This document shows, piece by piece, positions 38,817 through 48,170 of a stretch of DNA of 64,000 nt. Numbering within the stretch: the first letter of the stretch is position 1; every line of letters begins with the position of its first letter. Made by a program: the position numbers and the translations under genes. Source of the DNA: Pseudomonas taeanensis MS-3 (GTDB lineage: Bacteria > Pseudomonadota > Gammaproteobacteria > Pseudomonadales > Pseudomonadaceae). The notes under the pieces are model-generated. The model was not told the DNA's origin and ran no database searches. It saw only the letters and a list, made by a program, of their open reading frames with translations. The stretch is taken from the NCBI RefSeq assembly GCF_000498575.2, contig NZ_AWSQ01000002.1, positions 861,167-925,166 on the forward strand, written 5' to 3'.

Positions 38817-39171
38817 GTCTGTGCTGGCGACGTCGCCGATAGTGAGAAGCGTCGATTCGCCGAGTGTGCAAGTGAAGTGTCGTTGCGCGGATTTATGCGT
38901 AGCGCCTCAGAGCGCTACTGGAGCCACCGCACGCCTGTCAGCGTCTTCGCAAATGGGCGGGCCGGGCAATGCCGCCCCTCTTGCCTCTCTATAATCATCC
39001 ACATTGATGGTGCGCCCTGCTTTCGCAGTGTTTCGCCTCATAACATTTTCCGATCATGCGCTCCCGCTTTTTCTAGTTGGACAGGTTTTGCCTATTCAAC
39101 AAGACTCGGGGTGTTTTCCCTCAAGCGCCGGCACAGACCACAGCGCCTACAACAATAATCCGGAGAAACTC
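38817..39171 (+). promoter_or_regulatory. Intergenic region before the TRAP genes
   Basis: A 355-bp gap with an AT-rich stretch at 39035-39110 probably containing the TRAP promoter (for example TTGGAC at 39077-39082). No gene or RNA is supported. An in-frame upstream start for the binding protein at 39004 is rejected because the signal peptide begins at 39172. Confidence 0.35.
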
Positions 39172-40158
39172 ATGAAGAACACTTCATTTCGCTTCGCACT
39201 TTCGGCTATGACCTTCGCCTTGGGCATCAGTGTGTGTTCCGCGCAGGCCGCTGAGCGTTGGAACATGTCGGTCGAGCAGCCTGACGGCAATTTCATCACC
39301 ACGGTGGCCAAGGATTTCTCCAAAGATGTCGAAGCCGCCACCGCCGGCGAGTTGCAGATACGCATCCATGCCAACTCGGTGCTGTTCAAGCGTCCCGAGG
39401 TCAAGCGCGCGGTGCAGACCGGTCAGGTTCAGGTCGGCGATGTGCTGATGTCGGTATTGGGTAACGAAGACCCGATCTATGAAGTGGACAGCGTTCCATT
39501 TCTGGTCCGTAACTACAGTCAGGCGCAGAAACTCTGGGAGGTCAGTCGCCCGGCGGTGGAAGCACGTCTTGCCAAGCAGGGGATCAAGCTGCTGTACGCC
39601 ATGCCCTGGTCGCCGCAGAGCATCTACAGCAAGACTCCGATCAGCAACATGGATGACTTCAAGGGCATGAAGTTTCGTGCCTACAACCCGGCGACCTCGC
39701 GCATGGTCGAGCTGATGGGGGCTATTCCGACGGTGATTCAAACCGGTGAAATCCCTCAAGCCTTCAGTACCAGCATGATCAGCGGCATGTTGACTTCGCC
39801 GACTACCGGCGTCGACTCCCAAGCCTGGGATTTCGCCAGCTACTACTATGACGTGAAGGCGTTCATCCCGAAGAACTTCGTGATCGTCAATGCGCGTGCC
39901 TTCAAACGTCTGCCCGACGCATCGCAAAAGGCTGTGCTGGAGGCCGCTGCGCGTGCCGAGACCCGCGGTTGGGCGATTGCTCAGGAGGAGACCAGTGCGC
40001 TGGTGAAGACCCTCGCCGATAACGGCATGCAGGTTGCCGAAAGCGCGCCTGAGGCGGTCGAGGCCGGTTTCGAGAGCATCGGTAAAACCATGGTCGACGA
40101 ATGGCTGCAGAAGTCCGGCGCCGACGGTAAGGCAATCATCGACGCGTACAAGAACTGA
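39172..40158 (+). CDS. TRAP transporter solute-binding protein (DctP family)
   Basis: A 328-aa periplasmic receptor. The signal peptide ends at AQA-AERW. The DctP fold is marked by KFRAYNPATSRMVELMGA near residues 165-182, whose Arg binds the ligand carboxylate, and by the conserved IPQAFSTSMISGM region. ATG at 39172 has CGGAGAA upstream. It delivers a carboxylate substrate to the QM permease encoded next. Confidence 0.93.
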   Translation: MKNTSFRFALSAMTFALGISVCSAQAAERWNMSVEQPDGNFITTVAKDFSKDVEAATAGELQIRIHANSVLFKRPEVKRAVQTGQVQVGDVLMSVLGNEDPIYEVDSVPFLVRNYSQAQKLWEVSRPAVEARLAKQGIKLLYAMPWSPQSIYSKTPISNMDDFKGMKFRAYNPATSRMVELMGAIPTVIQTGEIPQAFSTSMISGMLTSPTTGVDSQAWDFASYYYDVKAFIPKNFVIVNARAFKRLPDASQKAVLEAAARAETRGWAIAQEETSALVKTLADNGMQVAESAPEAVEAGFESIGKTMVDEWLQKSGADGKAIIDAYKN

Positions 40159-40251
40159 CGTCGTCTCACGTCATTGGGGTTAACGCGCATCTGTGCATGC
40201 AGTGTGCGTTGTACTCCGATATCTACCAGCGATCAGGGGATTCTGCGGACC

Positions 40252-40758
40252 ATGACGCCATTGCATAAGCTCTACACCCTGTCCGGATGGTTGTCCGGTG
40301 TGTTTCTCGTCCTGATCTGTCTGTTGGTGGTCGCGCAGATCGTCTCGCGCCAACTGGGGACTATGGTGCCTTCCGCGGATGAGTTTGCTGCTTACGCCAT
40401 GGCGGCTTCGGGCTTCCTGGCATTGCCATATGCCTTGCAGCGTGGCGCACATGTTCGTGTCGAACTGCTGTGGCGGTTGCTGCCGGCTCGCGGGCGTTTT
40501 TTCGCCGACCTGCTGAGTACCTTCATCGGGCTGGCAATCGCCGCTTATCTGGCCTGGTATTGCACGCTTTTCGTAATCGAGTCCTATGAGTTCAACGAGG
40601 TGTCGTCCGGCCTGCTGCCCATTCCGATGTGGTTGCCACAGCTACCCATGTTGCTCGGTACCCTGATCCTGGTAATCGCGATGGCCGAGCGTCTGGTACT
40701 GGTATGCCTGGGGCGGCGTTTCGAGGTCGCCGACGTCAGCGCAGCGATGAGCGAATGA
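40252..40758 (+). CDS. TRAP transporter small permease (DctQ family)
   Basis: A 168-aa inner-membrane protein with four predicted helices, starting at MTPLHKLYTLSGW. It has the family feature ADEFAAYAMAASGFLALPYAL between TM1 and TM2. The start at 40252 is chosen over an in-frame start at 40174 because the latter adds a polar leader. It pairs with the large permease. Confidence 0.9.
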   Translation: MTPLHKLYTLSGWLSGVFLVLICLLVVAQIVSRQLGTMVPSADEFAAYAMAASGFLALPYALQRGAHVRVELLWRLLPARGRFFADLLSTFIGLAIAAYLAWYCTLFVIESYEFNEVSSGLLPIPMWLPQLPMLLGTLILVIAMAERLVLVCLGRRFEVADVSAAMSE

Positions 40759-40819
40759 GAGCTACTGCAGGCGTCCCTCTTTTCTGCGGCCGTGGCCGCA
40801 CCGCATCAGTGAGTTAGCC

Positions 40820-42124
40820 ATGGACCACATGATAATTACAGTCACCTTGCTGGTGACGTTGTTTGCCCTGCTTGGTGGGGGGGTATGGGTTGCGCTGTCG
40901 CTGATAGGCGTGGGTATCATCGGCATGGAGCTGTTCGGCGGTGCGCCGGCCGGCTCGATTCTCGCTTCCACCAGTTGGGCTTCCAGTGCCAGTTGGACAT
41001 TGACGGCACTGCCGCTGTTCATCTGGATGGGCGAGATCCTTTATCGCACGCGGCTTTCCGAAGACATGTTCAATGGCCTGTCGCCGTGGATGCGCGGGCT
41101 GCCCGGACGTCTGCTGCATGTCAATGTATTCGGCTGCGGTATCTTTGCGGCGGTCAGCGGTTCGTCGGCGGCCACGGCGGCGACCATCGGCCGGATTTCC
41201 CTGCCGGAACTGAAGTCTCGCGGCTACCCGGATAACATTGCCATGGGCTCGCTGGCGGGGGCCGGAACTCTGGGGCTGTTGATTCCGCCTTCGATCATGA
41301 TGATCGTCTATGGCGTGGCGGCGCAGGTGTCCATCTCCCGGCTGTTCATCGCGGGCATTCTGCCGGGCCTGCTGTTGCTGGCGATTTTCAGTGGTTTTCT
41401 GATGCTCTGGGCGATGTTCAATCGCGACAAACTGCCGGAAAAAACCGAAGCCTTGCCGTTTATGGAGAAGCTTCGGGGTTCCAAGTTGTTGATTCCCGTA
41501 GTGCTGTTAATCATGACGGTGATCGGCTCAATATACGCCGGCTTTGCCACGGCCACTGAAGCGGCGGCGGTCGGGGTTGTCGGCGCACTGCTGATTGCCC
41601 TGTGCTCGGGCTCTCTGAGCCGCGAGACCTTCATGGCCAGCCTGATGGGGGCGGTTTGCACCTCGTGCATGATCTTCTTCATTTTGCTCGGCGCCGCTTA
41701 TCTGACTTCGGCCATGAGTTTCACCGGGCTGCCTTCGGCGCTGGCCGATTGGATCATCGCCAAGCAGCTTTCGCCTTATCTATTACTCTTGGCACTGACC
41801 CTGTTATTTATCGTCCTGGGCTGCTTTCTCGACGGTATTTCGATCATCCTGCTGACCACCGCGGTGGTGCTGCCGGCGGTGCAGGCGGCGGGCATCGACC
41901 TGCTGTGGTTCGGCATCTTCCTCATTCTGGTGGTCGAGATGGCGCAGATCACCCCACCGGTGGGGTTCAATCTGTTCGTCATCCAGAACCTGACCGGCTA
42001 CGACATGTGGAAAGTAGCCAAGGCCAGCTTTCCGTTCTTCCTGTTGTTGGTATTGGCGGCGATCCTGATCACTGCATTTCCGCAGATCGTTCTACTGTTG
42101 CCGCAGGCGATGCGGGGCGCCTGA
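40820..42124 (+). CDS. TRAP transporter large permease (DctM family)
   Basis: A 434-aa membrane protein with about 11-12 helices, carrying DctM signatures: LPLFIWMGEIL, VSGSSAATAATIGRISLPEL (SGSSAATAATIG), GSLAGAGTLGLLIPPSI, and later EMAQITPPVGFNLFVIQ. It is the sodium-coupled channel subunit. Last gene of the TRAP unit and of the island; the moxR fragment lies ~120 bp downstream. Confidence 0.93.
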   Translation: MDHMIITVTLLVTLFALLGGGVWVALSLIGVGIIGMELFGGAPAGSILASTSWASSASWTLTALPLFIWMGEILYRTRLSEDMFNGLSPWMRGLPGRLLHVNVFGCGIFAAVSGSSAATAATIGRISLPELKSRGYPDNIAMGSLAGAGTLGLLIPPSIMMIVYGVAAQVSISRLFIAGILPGLLLLAIFSGFLMLWAMFNRDKLPEKTEALPFMEKLRGSKLLIPVVLLIMTVIGSIYAGFATATEAAAVGVVGALLIALCSGSLSRETFMASLMGAVCTSCMIFFILLGAAYLTSAMSFTGLPSALADWIIAKQLSPYLLLLALTLLFIVLGCFLDGISIILLTTAVVLPAVQAAGIDLLWFGIFLILVVEMAQITPPVGFNLFVIQNLTGYDMWKVAKASFPFFLLLVLAAILITAFPQIVLLLPQAMRGA

Positions 42125-42207
42125 GTTTGTCCAGACCAGGGGTGTTGCGGCGCCCTTTGTCGGTGGTCGAGCTTCCACTTGGCGCTGCAAGCTGGAGGAA
42201 TGCCCCT

Positions 42208-42287
42208 CTTTCCATGGCATTTGCCTGTTGGGGGAGCAGCCTTGAAAGAAAATGTCGCAGCGCGGCAAGCGCTTCACGGTGTTCCAT
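42208..42287 (-). pseudogene. moxR 5' fragment
   Basis: Reading from 42287 down, the first 15 codons encode MEHREALAALRHFLS, matching the intact moxR (MEHREALVALRHFLS). About 20 of the next 33 bases still match moxR in register (Gln, Glu and Arg codons retained), after which similarity is lost. No Walker motifs follow. It is a truncated, non-functional copy at the right edge of the island. Confidence 0.75.
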
Positions 42288-42291
42288 CGTT
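42241..42291. repeat. Direct repeat copy B (moxR start), right border of island
   Basis: 51 bp matching 31273-31323 at 50 of 51 positions, in direct orientation. The rest of the 42125-42461 gap holds the gdhB leader and shows no other gene. Confidence 0.9.
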
Positions 42292-42461
42292 AAGCTCATC
42301 CGGCAAATGTGACCAGCGAGTCGTTGAGGTCGCCAGAGTTCAGGAGCAGCCACTTTGAACGCAATTGTGGCCTCCTGGACTAACGTTGAACTACAGCGTT
42401 GTGGCACCAGTCATGACTCGCGACTGCCCTAGTCGAATCACAAGCCAAACGGAGCACAACC

Positions 42462-45400
42462 ATGGCGTTCTTTACTGCGGCCAGCAAAGCCGACTTCCAG
42501 CATCAACTGCAAGCGGCCTTGGCGCAGCACGTCAGTGAGCAGGCGTTGCCACAAGTCGCCCTGTTCGCCGAGCAATTTTTCGGCATCATCGCTCTCGAGG
42601 AGCTCACCCAGCGTCGTCTTTCCGACCTGGTCGGCTGCACCTTGTCGGCGTGGCGCCTCTTGGAGCGCTTCGACCCTGCCAAGACAGAAGTGCGGGTGTT
42701 CAACCCGGATTATGAAAAACACGGCTGGCAGTCGACCCACAGTGCGGTGGAAGTGCTCCATCGAGATATTCCGTTTCTGGTCGACTCGGTGCGCATGGAG
42801 CTGAACCGTCGCGGTTACAGCATTCATACCCTGCAGAACAGTGTGCTCAGTGTGCGCCGCAACAGTAATGGCGAGCTATTGGAGATTCTGCCCAGCGGCA
42901 CGCAGGGCGAGGGTGTGCTGCAAGAGGCGCTGATTTTTCTGGAGATCGATCGCTGTGCCAGCGCCGGCGAGTTGAGAACCCTGGAAAAAGCCCTGCAGGA
43001 AGTTTTCAAGGAGGTGCGCCTGAGCGTCGCCGACTTCCAGCCGATGAAGGCCAAGGCCAAGGAGCTGTTGGCTTGGCTGGATAAGGCCAAGCTCAAGGTC
43101 GAGGGTGCCGAGCTCGAAGAAATCAAGGTGTTCCTCAACTGGTTGCTCGACGACCATTTCACCTTCCTCGGTTATGAGGAATTTACCGTAGCCGATGCCG
43201 CTGATGGCGGTACGGTGATGTATGACGAGAGTTCCTTGCTGGGCCTGTCCAAGCGACTGCGCAAGGGGCTCAAGGCCGAGGAGCAGCATATCGACCCAGA
43301 GGCCGTCAGCTATCTGCGCGCGCCGCTGCTGCTGTCCTTCGCCAAGGCCGCCGAGCCGAGCCGCGTGCACCGTCCTGCCTACCCGGATTTCGTTTCCATT
43401 CGTGAGCTGGATAGCAAGGGGCAGGTGGTCAAGGAGTGCCGCTTCATGGGCCTCTACACCTCGGCGGTGTATGCCGAAAGCGTGTGGAATATTCCCTATA
43501 TCCGCCGCAAGGTCGCAGTGATCGAGCAGCGTGCGGGCTTCGACAGTAAGGCGCACCAGGGCAAGGAATTAGCTCAGGTGCTGGAAGTATTGCCACGCGA
43601 CGACCTGTTCCAGACCTCCCTGGATGAGCTGTTCAACACCGCGATGGCCATCGTGCAGATTCAGGAACGCAACAAGATTCGCGTATTCCTGCGCCGCGAT
43701 CCTTACGGGCGGGTGTGCTACTGCCTGGTCTATGTACCGCGCGATGTCTACTCCACCGAGATCCGCCTGAAAATCCAACAGGTACTGATGGAGCGCCTGC
43801 AAGGCACCGACGTCGAGTTCTGGACCTTCTTCTCCGAGTCGGTGCTGGCGCGGGTGCAATTCATCCTGCGGGTCGACCCGAACAACAAGGTGCAGATCGA
43901 TCCGGTGCGCCTGGAAAAAGAAGTGATTCAGGCCTGCCGTTCCTGGAATGACGATTACGCCGGTCTGATCGTGGAAACCTTGGGCGAAGCGCAGGGCACC
44001 AATGTGCTGGCGGACTTCCCTGGTGGTTTTCCGGCGGGTTACCGTGAGCGCTGCGCGCCGCACTCTGCTGTGGTCGACATGCAGCATCTGCTGAGCCTGA
44101 GCAATGAGCGACCGCTGGTGATGAGCTTCTACCAGCCATTGACCCAGAGTGGCCAGCAACTGCACTGCAAGCTGTTTCACGCCGATACGCCGCTGCCGCT
44201 TTCGGATGTCTTGCCGGTCTTGGAAAACCTCGGCCTGCGCGTACTCGGTGAGTTCCCCTATCGCCTCAACCGGCAGGATGGTCGGGAGTTCTGGATTCAC
44301 GACTTCGCCTTCACCTATGCCGAAGGTTTGAATGTCGATATCCAGCAGCTCAATGACACCCTGCAAGATGCCTTCGTGCATATCGTCGGCGGCGACGCCG
44401 AGAATGATGCCTTCAACCGACTGGTGCTGACTGCCGCCATGCCGTGGCGCGATGTGGCGTTGCTGCGTGCCTACGCGCGTTATCTCAAGCAGATTCGCCT
44501 GGGTTTCTCTCTCAGCTATGTCGCCAGCACCCTGGTCAGTCACACCAATATCGCCAAGGAATTGGTGCGGCTGTTCAAGACCCGTTTCTATCTGGCGCGC
44601 AAGCTGACTGCCGAGGACCTCGACAGCAAGCAGCAGAAGCTGGAGCAGGCGATCGTCAATGCCCTGGACAATGTCGCGGTGCTGAGCGAAGACCGCATCC
44701 TGCGCCGCTATCTGGACCTGATCAAAGCCACCGTGCGCACCAACTTTTACCAGGTCGATGCCGCAGGGCTGGGCAAGCCCTACTTCAGCTTCAAGCTCAA
44801 TCCGCGGGCTATCCCGGACATGCCCAAGCCGGTGCCGAAGTATGAGATTTTCGTCTACTCGCCGCGTGTCGAGGGTGTCCATTTGCGCGGTGGCAAGGTC
44901 GCACGGGGTGGCCTGCGCTGGTCGGACCGCGAGGAAGACTTCCGCACCGAAGTGCTCGGCCTGGTCAAGGCTCAGCAGGTGAAGAACGCCGTGATCGTAC
45001 CAGTCGGTGCCAAGGGTGGTTTCGTGCCGCGGCGCCTGCCGTTAGGGGGGTCGCGCGATGAGATCCAGGCCGAGGGTATTGCCTGCTATCGAATCTTCAT
45101 CAGTGGTTTGCTGGACATTACCGACAACCTCAAGGAAGGCGAAGTGGTACCGCCGGTCAACGTGGTGCGCCATGACGAGGACGACCCCTACCTGGTGGTC
45201 GCAGCGGACAAGGGCACCGCGACGTTCTCCGATATCGCCAACGGTATTGCCGGCGAGTACGACTTCTGGCTCGGCGATGCCTTCGCCTCGGGTGGCTCGG
45301 CTGGTTATGACCATAAAGGCATGGGCATCACGGCCAGGGGCGGCTGGGTTTCGGTGCAGCGTCACTTCCGTGAGCGCGGTATCGATGTGCAAAAGGACCA

Positions 45401-47324
45401 CACCACGGTGATCGGCATCGGCGACATGGCCGGTGACGTGTTCGGTAACGGCCTGCTGCTCTCCGACAAGCTGCAGCTGGTTGCGGCGTTCAACCACATG
45501 CACATCTTCATCGACCCTAACCCGGATGCGGCGAAGAGCTTCGTCGAGCGCCAGCGACTGTTCGACCTGCCGCGTTCGTCCTGGGCGGATTACGATGCCT
45601 CGTTGATCTCTGCCGGCGGCGGTATTTTCCTGCGCAGTGCCAAGAGCATCGCCATCACCCCGCAGATGCAGGAACGCTTCGATATCCGTGCCGACAAGTT
45701 GGCGCCGACCGAACTGCTCAATGCCCTGCTCAAGGCGCCAGTTGACCTGCTGTGGAACGGCGGCATCGGCACCTACGTCAAGTCGAGCAAGGAAAGCCAC
45801 GCCGATGTGGGCGACAAGGCCAACGATGCGCTGCGTGTCGACGGTCGCGAGTTGCGCGCCAAGGTGGTGGGCGAAGGCGGTAACCTCGGCGTGACCCAGC
45901 TCGGTCGGGTGGAGTTCGGCCTCAATGGCGGCGCCAGCAACACCGACTTCATCGACAACGCCGCCGGGGTCGACTGTTCCGACCATGAGGTCAATATCAA
46001 GATCCTGCTCAACGAGATCGTTACCGCAGGGGATATGACCGGTAAGCAGCGCAATACGTTGTTGGCCGAAATGACCGACGCGGTAGGTTGTCTGGTATTG
46101 GGCAACAACTACAAACAGACGCAGGCATTGTCTATTGCCGAGCGCCGCGCACGTGAACGTCTGGCCGAATACAAGCGCCTGATGGGTGCGCTGGAGACCG
46201 CGGGTAAACTGGATCGTGGCATGGAGTTCTTGCCCACGGACGAGGAACTCAACGAGCGTGCCGCCAGTGGTCAGGGCCTGACACGACCTGAGCTGTCGGT
46301 GCTGATTTCCTACAGCAAGATCGATCTGAAAGAGTCGCTGCTGAAATCCCAAGTGCCGGATGATGACTACTTGGCGCGTGAGATGGAAACCGCCTTCCCG
46401 TCATTGCTGGCGGATAAGTTCGGCGAAGCCATGCACCGTCATCGTCTGAAGCGTGAGATTGTCAGCACGCAGATTGCCAACGATCTGGTCAACCACATGG
46501 GCATTACCTTCGTGCAGCGCTTGAAGGAGTCCACCGGCATGAGCGCGGCGAATGTCGCGGGCGCCTATGTGATTGTGCGTGATGTATTCCGCTTGCCGCA
46601 TTGGTGGCAGCAGATCGAAGCGTTGGATTACCAAGTGCCGGCCGAGCTGCAACTGGCCCTGATGGACGAGTTGATGCGTCTGGGCCGTCGTGCCACGCGT
46701 TGGTTCCTGCGTAGCCGGCGTAACGAGCTGGATGCCGCTCACGACGTGGCGCATTTCGCACCGCGCATCGAAGCCTTGGCCATGCGCCTGGACGAATTGC
46801 TTGAGGGGCCGGCGCGCGAGCAGTGGCTGGCGCGCTTCCAGGGCTATGTCGAAGCCGGTGTGCCTGAGGCGTTGGCGCGCGTGGTGGCGGGAACCAGTCA
46901 CCTGTACACCTTGCTGCCAATTATCGAGGCCTCGGATGTCACCGGTCAGGATCCGGTTCAGGTGGCGACGGCTTACTTCGCTGTAGGCGGGGCGCTGGAG
47001 CTGTCCTGGTACGTGCAGCAAATCACCAGCCTGGCGGTGGAAAGCAACTGGCAGGCTCTGGCGCGGGAAGCGTTCCGTGATGATCTGGATTGGCAGCAGC
47101 GGGCGATCACCGTTTCGGTTCTGCAAATGGCCGACGGGCCTGAGCTGATCGATGAGCGCGTGGGGGTATGGCTGGAGCAGCACCGTCCGCTGGTGGAGCG
47201 TTGGAAAAACATGCTCGCTGAGCTGCGCGCGTCGACCGGCGCCGACTACGCCATGTACGCAGTCGCCAACCGTGAACTGATGGACCTGGCGCAAAGCGCT
47301 CAGCATGGAGTCTGCATTCCCTGA
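42462..47324 (+). CDS. gdhB: NAD-specific glutamate dehydrogenase, large (180-kDa) type
   Basis: A 1620-aa cytoplasmic enzyme oxidising glutamate to 2-oxoglutarate with NAD. Length equals the pseudomonad enzyme as I recall it. N-terminal ACT-like regulatory segments cover roughly 1-700. The catalytic core begins near 790, with GGKVARGGLRWSDREEDFRT (~808) and AKGGFVPRR. The NAD Rossmann region (GIGDMAGDVFGNGLLLSDK) lies near 985. A long helical C-terminal domain completes it. In pseudomonads this enzyme is induced for arginine and glutamate use. A strong terminator follows. Confidence 0.97.
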   Translation: MAFFTAASKADFQHQLQAALAQHVSEQALPQVALFAEQFFGIIALEELTQRRLSDLVGCTLSAWRLLERFDPAKTEVRVFNPDYEKHGWQSTHSAVEVLHRDIPFLVDSVRMELNRRGYSIHTLQNSVLSVRRNSNGELLEILPSGTQGEGVLQEALIFLEIDRCASAGELRTLEKALQEVFKEVRLSVADFQPMKAKAKELLAWLDKAKLKVEGAELEEIKVFLNWLLDDHFTFLGYEEFTVADAADGGTVMYDESSLLGLSKRLRKGLKAEEQHIDPEAVSYLRAPLLLSFAKAAEPSRVHRPAYPDFVSIRELDSKGQVVKECRFMGLYTSAVYAESVWNIPYIRRKVAVIEQRAGFDSKAHQGKELAQVLEVLPRDDLFQTSLDELFNTAMAIVQIQERNKIRVFLRRDPYGRVCYCLVYVPRDVYSTEIRLKIQQVLMERLQGTDVEFWTFFSESVLARVQFILRVDPNNKVQIDPVRLEKEVIQACRSWNDDYAGLIVETLGEAQGTNVLADFPGGFPAGYRERCAPHSAVVDMQHLLSLSNERPLVMSFYQPLTQSGQQLHCKLFHADTPLPLSDVLPVLENLGLRVLGEFPYRLNRQDGREFWIHDFAFTYAEGLNVDIQQLNDTLQDAFVHIVGGDAENDAFNRLVLTAAMPWRDVALLRAYARYLKQIRLGFSLSYVASTLVSHTNIAKELVRLFKTRFYLARKLTAEDLDSKQQKLEQAIVNALDNVAVLSEDRILRRYLDLIKATVRTNFYQVDAAGLGKPYFSFKLNPRAIPDMPKPVPKYEIFVYSPRVEGVHLRGGKVARGGLRWSDREEDFRTEVLGLVKAQQVKNAVIVPVGAKGGFVPRRLPLGGSRDEIQAEGIACYRIFISGLLDITDNLKEGEVVPPVNVVRHDEDDPYLVVAADKGTATFSDIANGIAGEYDFWLGDAFASGGSAGYDHKGMGITARGGWVSVQRHFRERGIDVQKDHTTVIGIGDMAGDVFGNGLLLSDKLQLVAAFNHMHIFIDPNPDAAKSFVERQRLFDLPRSSWADYDASLISAGGGIFLRSAKSIAITPQMQERFDIRADKLAPTELLNALLKAPVDLLWNGGIGTYVKSSKESHADVGDKANDALRVDGRELRAKVVGEGGNLGVTQLGRVEFGLNGGASNTDFIDNAAGVDCSDHEVNIKILLNEIVTAGDMTGKQRNTLLAEMTDAVGCLVLGNNYKQTQALSIAERRARERLAEYKRLMGALETAGKLDRGMEFLPTDEELNERAASGQGLTRPELSVLISYSKIDLKESLLKSQVPDDDYLAREMETAFPSLLADKFGEAMHRHRLKREIVSTQIANDLVNHMGITFVQRLKESTGMSAANVAGAYVIVRDVFRLPHWWQQIEALDYQVPAELQLALMDELMRLGRRATRWFLRSRRNELDAAHDVAHFAPRIEALAMRLDELLEGPAREQWLARFQGYVEAGVPEALARVVAGTSHLYTLLPIIEASDVTGQDPVQVATAYFAVGGALELSWYVQQITSLAVESNWQALAREAFRDDLDWQQRAITVSVLQMADGPELIDERVGVWLEQHRPLVERWKNMLAELRASTGADYAMYAVANRELMDLAQSAQHGVCIP

Positions 47325-47345
47325 GGCCTGTCTGAGCTAAACCTG

Positions 47346-47371
47346 AGCCCCGCCTAGTGCGGGGCTTTTTT
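47346..47371 (+). terminator. Rho-independent terminator of gdhB
   Basis: An 8-bp stem AGCCCCGC / GCGGGGCT followed by six T, 22 bp after the stop. Confidence 0.92.
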
Positions 47372-47544
47372 ATAGAGGTCTGTCGGGAGGGCCGATTGTC
47401 GACGCTTACGCGAAATACTGGCGGGCGGCGAAAGCCTGAGGCTCTCTTGGCGTGTGGGCACCGCGCTCAGTCTCTGTTGATTTGTCAGGCCGGCGATAGT
47501 GGAGAGATTCAGCAGGTGACGCCTCGATGAATGTCTTCGTGTGG

Positions 47545-47820
47545 CTAAATCAATTCATGCGTGCGCTCGCCATGCGGCAACTTGAAGTGATGCAGATTGC
47601 CGGGCAGCCAGCGATAGTAGAAATAGAACTCGAAGAGCGCAGGGTGACGGCAGGAGCATAGGGTCAGTGTTGGTGTGTGCGCGCAAGGCATGAAACTTAA
47701 ATAGCCGATCGATGAAAAGGGTTCGAAGAGGACGCGCTCTTCTTCCTGCAGGTGGATGATCTTGCCCCGAACCAGATCGACGGCGTGTAGGCATACTTGT
47801 GAAAGACAGACGTGTTTCAT
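47545..47820 (-). CDS. Hypothetical protein, 91 aa
   Basis: A 91-aa protein beginning MKHVCLSQVCLH, with several Cys (CAHTPTLTLCSCRHP) and an aromatic run FEFYFYYRWL. No family is recognised. Its ATG overlaps the stop of the excisionase-like gene upstream by 4 bp, which supports real, coupled translation. It belongs to the small control module at 47.5-48.6 kb and may be a phage or satellite protein. Confidence 0.6.
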   Translation of the reverse strand: MKHVCLSQVCLHAVDLVRGKIIHLQEEERVLFEPFSSIGYLSFMPCAHTPTLTLCSCRHPALFEFYFYYRWLPGNLHHFKLPHGERTHELI

Positions 47821-48038
47821 CCTTGAGTTCCTTTGGCTTGTCTAAGGCGCTGGAGCAACGCATGCATGTCGATCATTCGATGCTGGCCAAAACGGCGAGT
47901 GGGCAGAGCACCCTCGGCGACCCATCGAGCCAGCATCTTCTTCTGCTCCTTGAATCCCGTCAGTTCGGCGAATCGCTCCAGAGTGATGTAGCGAGGGCAG
48001 GCAACGAAGAGGTCACCGGCAAGTTCTTCCACTTTCAT
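47817..48038 (-). CDS. Small helix-turn-helix (excisionase-like) protein
   Basis: A 73-aa protein with a MerR/excisionase-type start: YITLERFAELTGFKEQKKML followed by ARWVAEGALPTRRFG, as in proteins choosing a winged-helix DNA site, then a short basic tail. Similar proteins occur in filamentous Pf-type phages and integrative elements. It diverges from the XRE-type regulator across an AT-rich operator region. No integrase is seen nearby. Confidence 0.65.
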   Translation of the reverse strand: MKVEELAGDLFVACPRYITLERFAELTGFKEQKKMLARWVAEGALPTRRFGQHRMIDMHALLQRLRQAKGTQG

Positions 48039-48113
48039 TCGGCTTCCTGCACCATGACGACCTCCTCGGCAGGCCTGTTCGCGATGGGCCAGGTTCCACG
48101 CTGTTAGTTTTAG

Positions 48114-48130
48114 TTACTAATTATTAGTAA
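48114..48130. promoter_or_regulatory. Perfect 17-bp palindrome, putative operator
   Basis: TTACTAATTATTAGTAA is fully symmetric (8-bp arms around a central T) and lies in the AT-rich divergent region between the excisionase-like gene and the XRE-type gene, 41 bp before the latter. This is the expected place for the regulator's own operator. Confidence 0.65.
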
Positions 48131-48170
48131 GTCAACAGCATAATGATTTCCCGTCAAGGCTGGGTCAACG

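Noticed and set aside
39077..39093. Possible sigma54 promoter (TGGAC...TTTTGCC) before the TRAP binding-protein gene
   Set aside because: The GG and GC elements are 9 nt apart instead of the required 10, so it does not fit.
43569..46352. Two long minus-strand frames inside gdhB
   Set aside because: Shadows of gdhB, which is intact and of exact family length.
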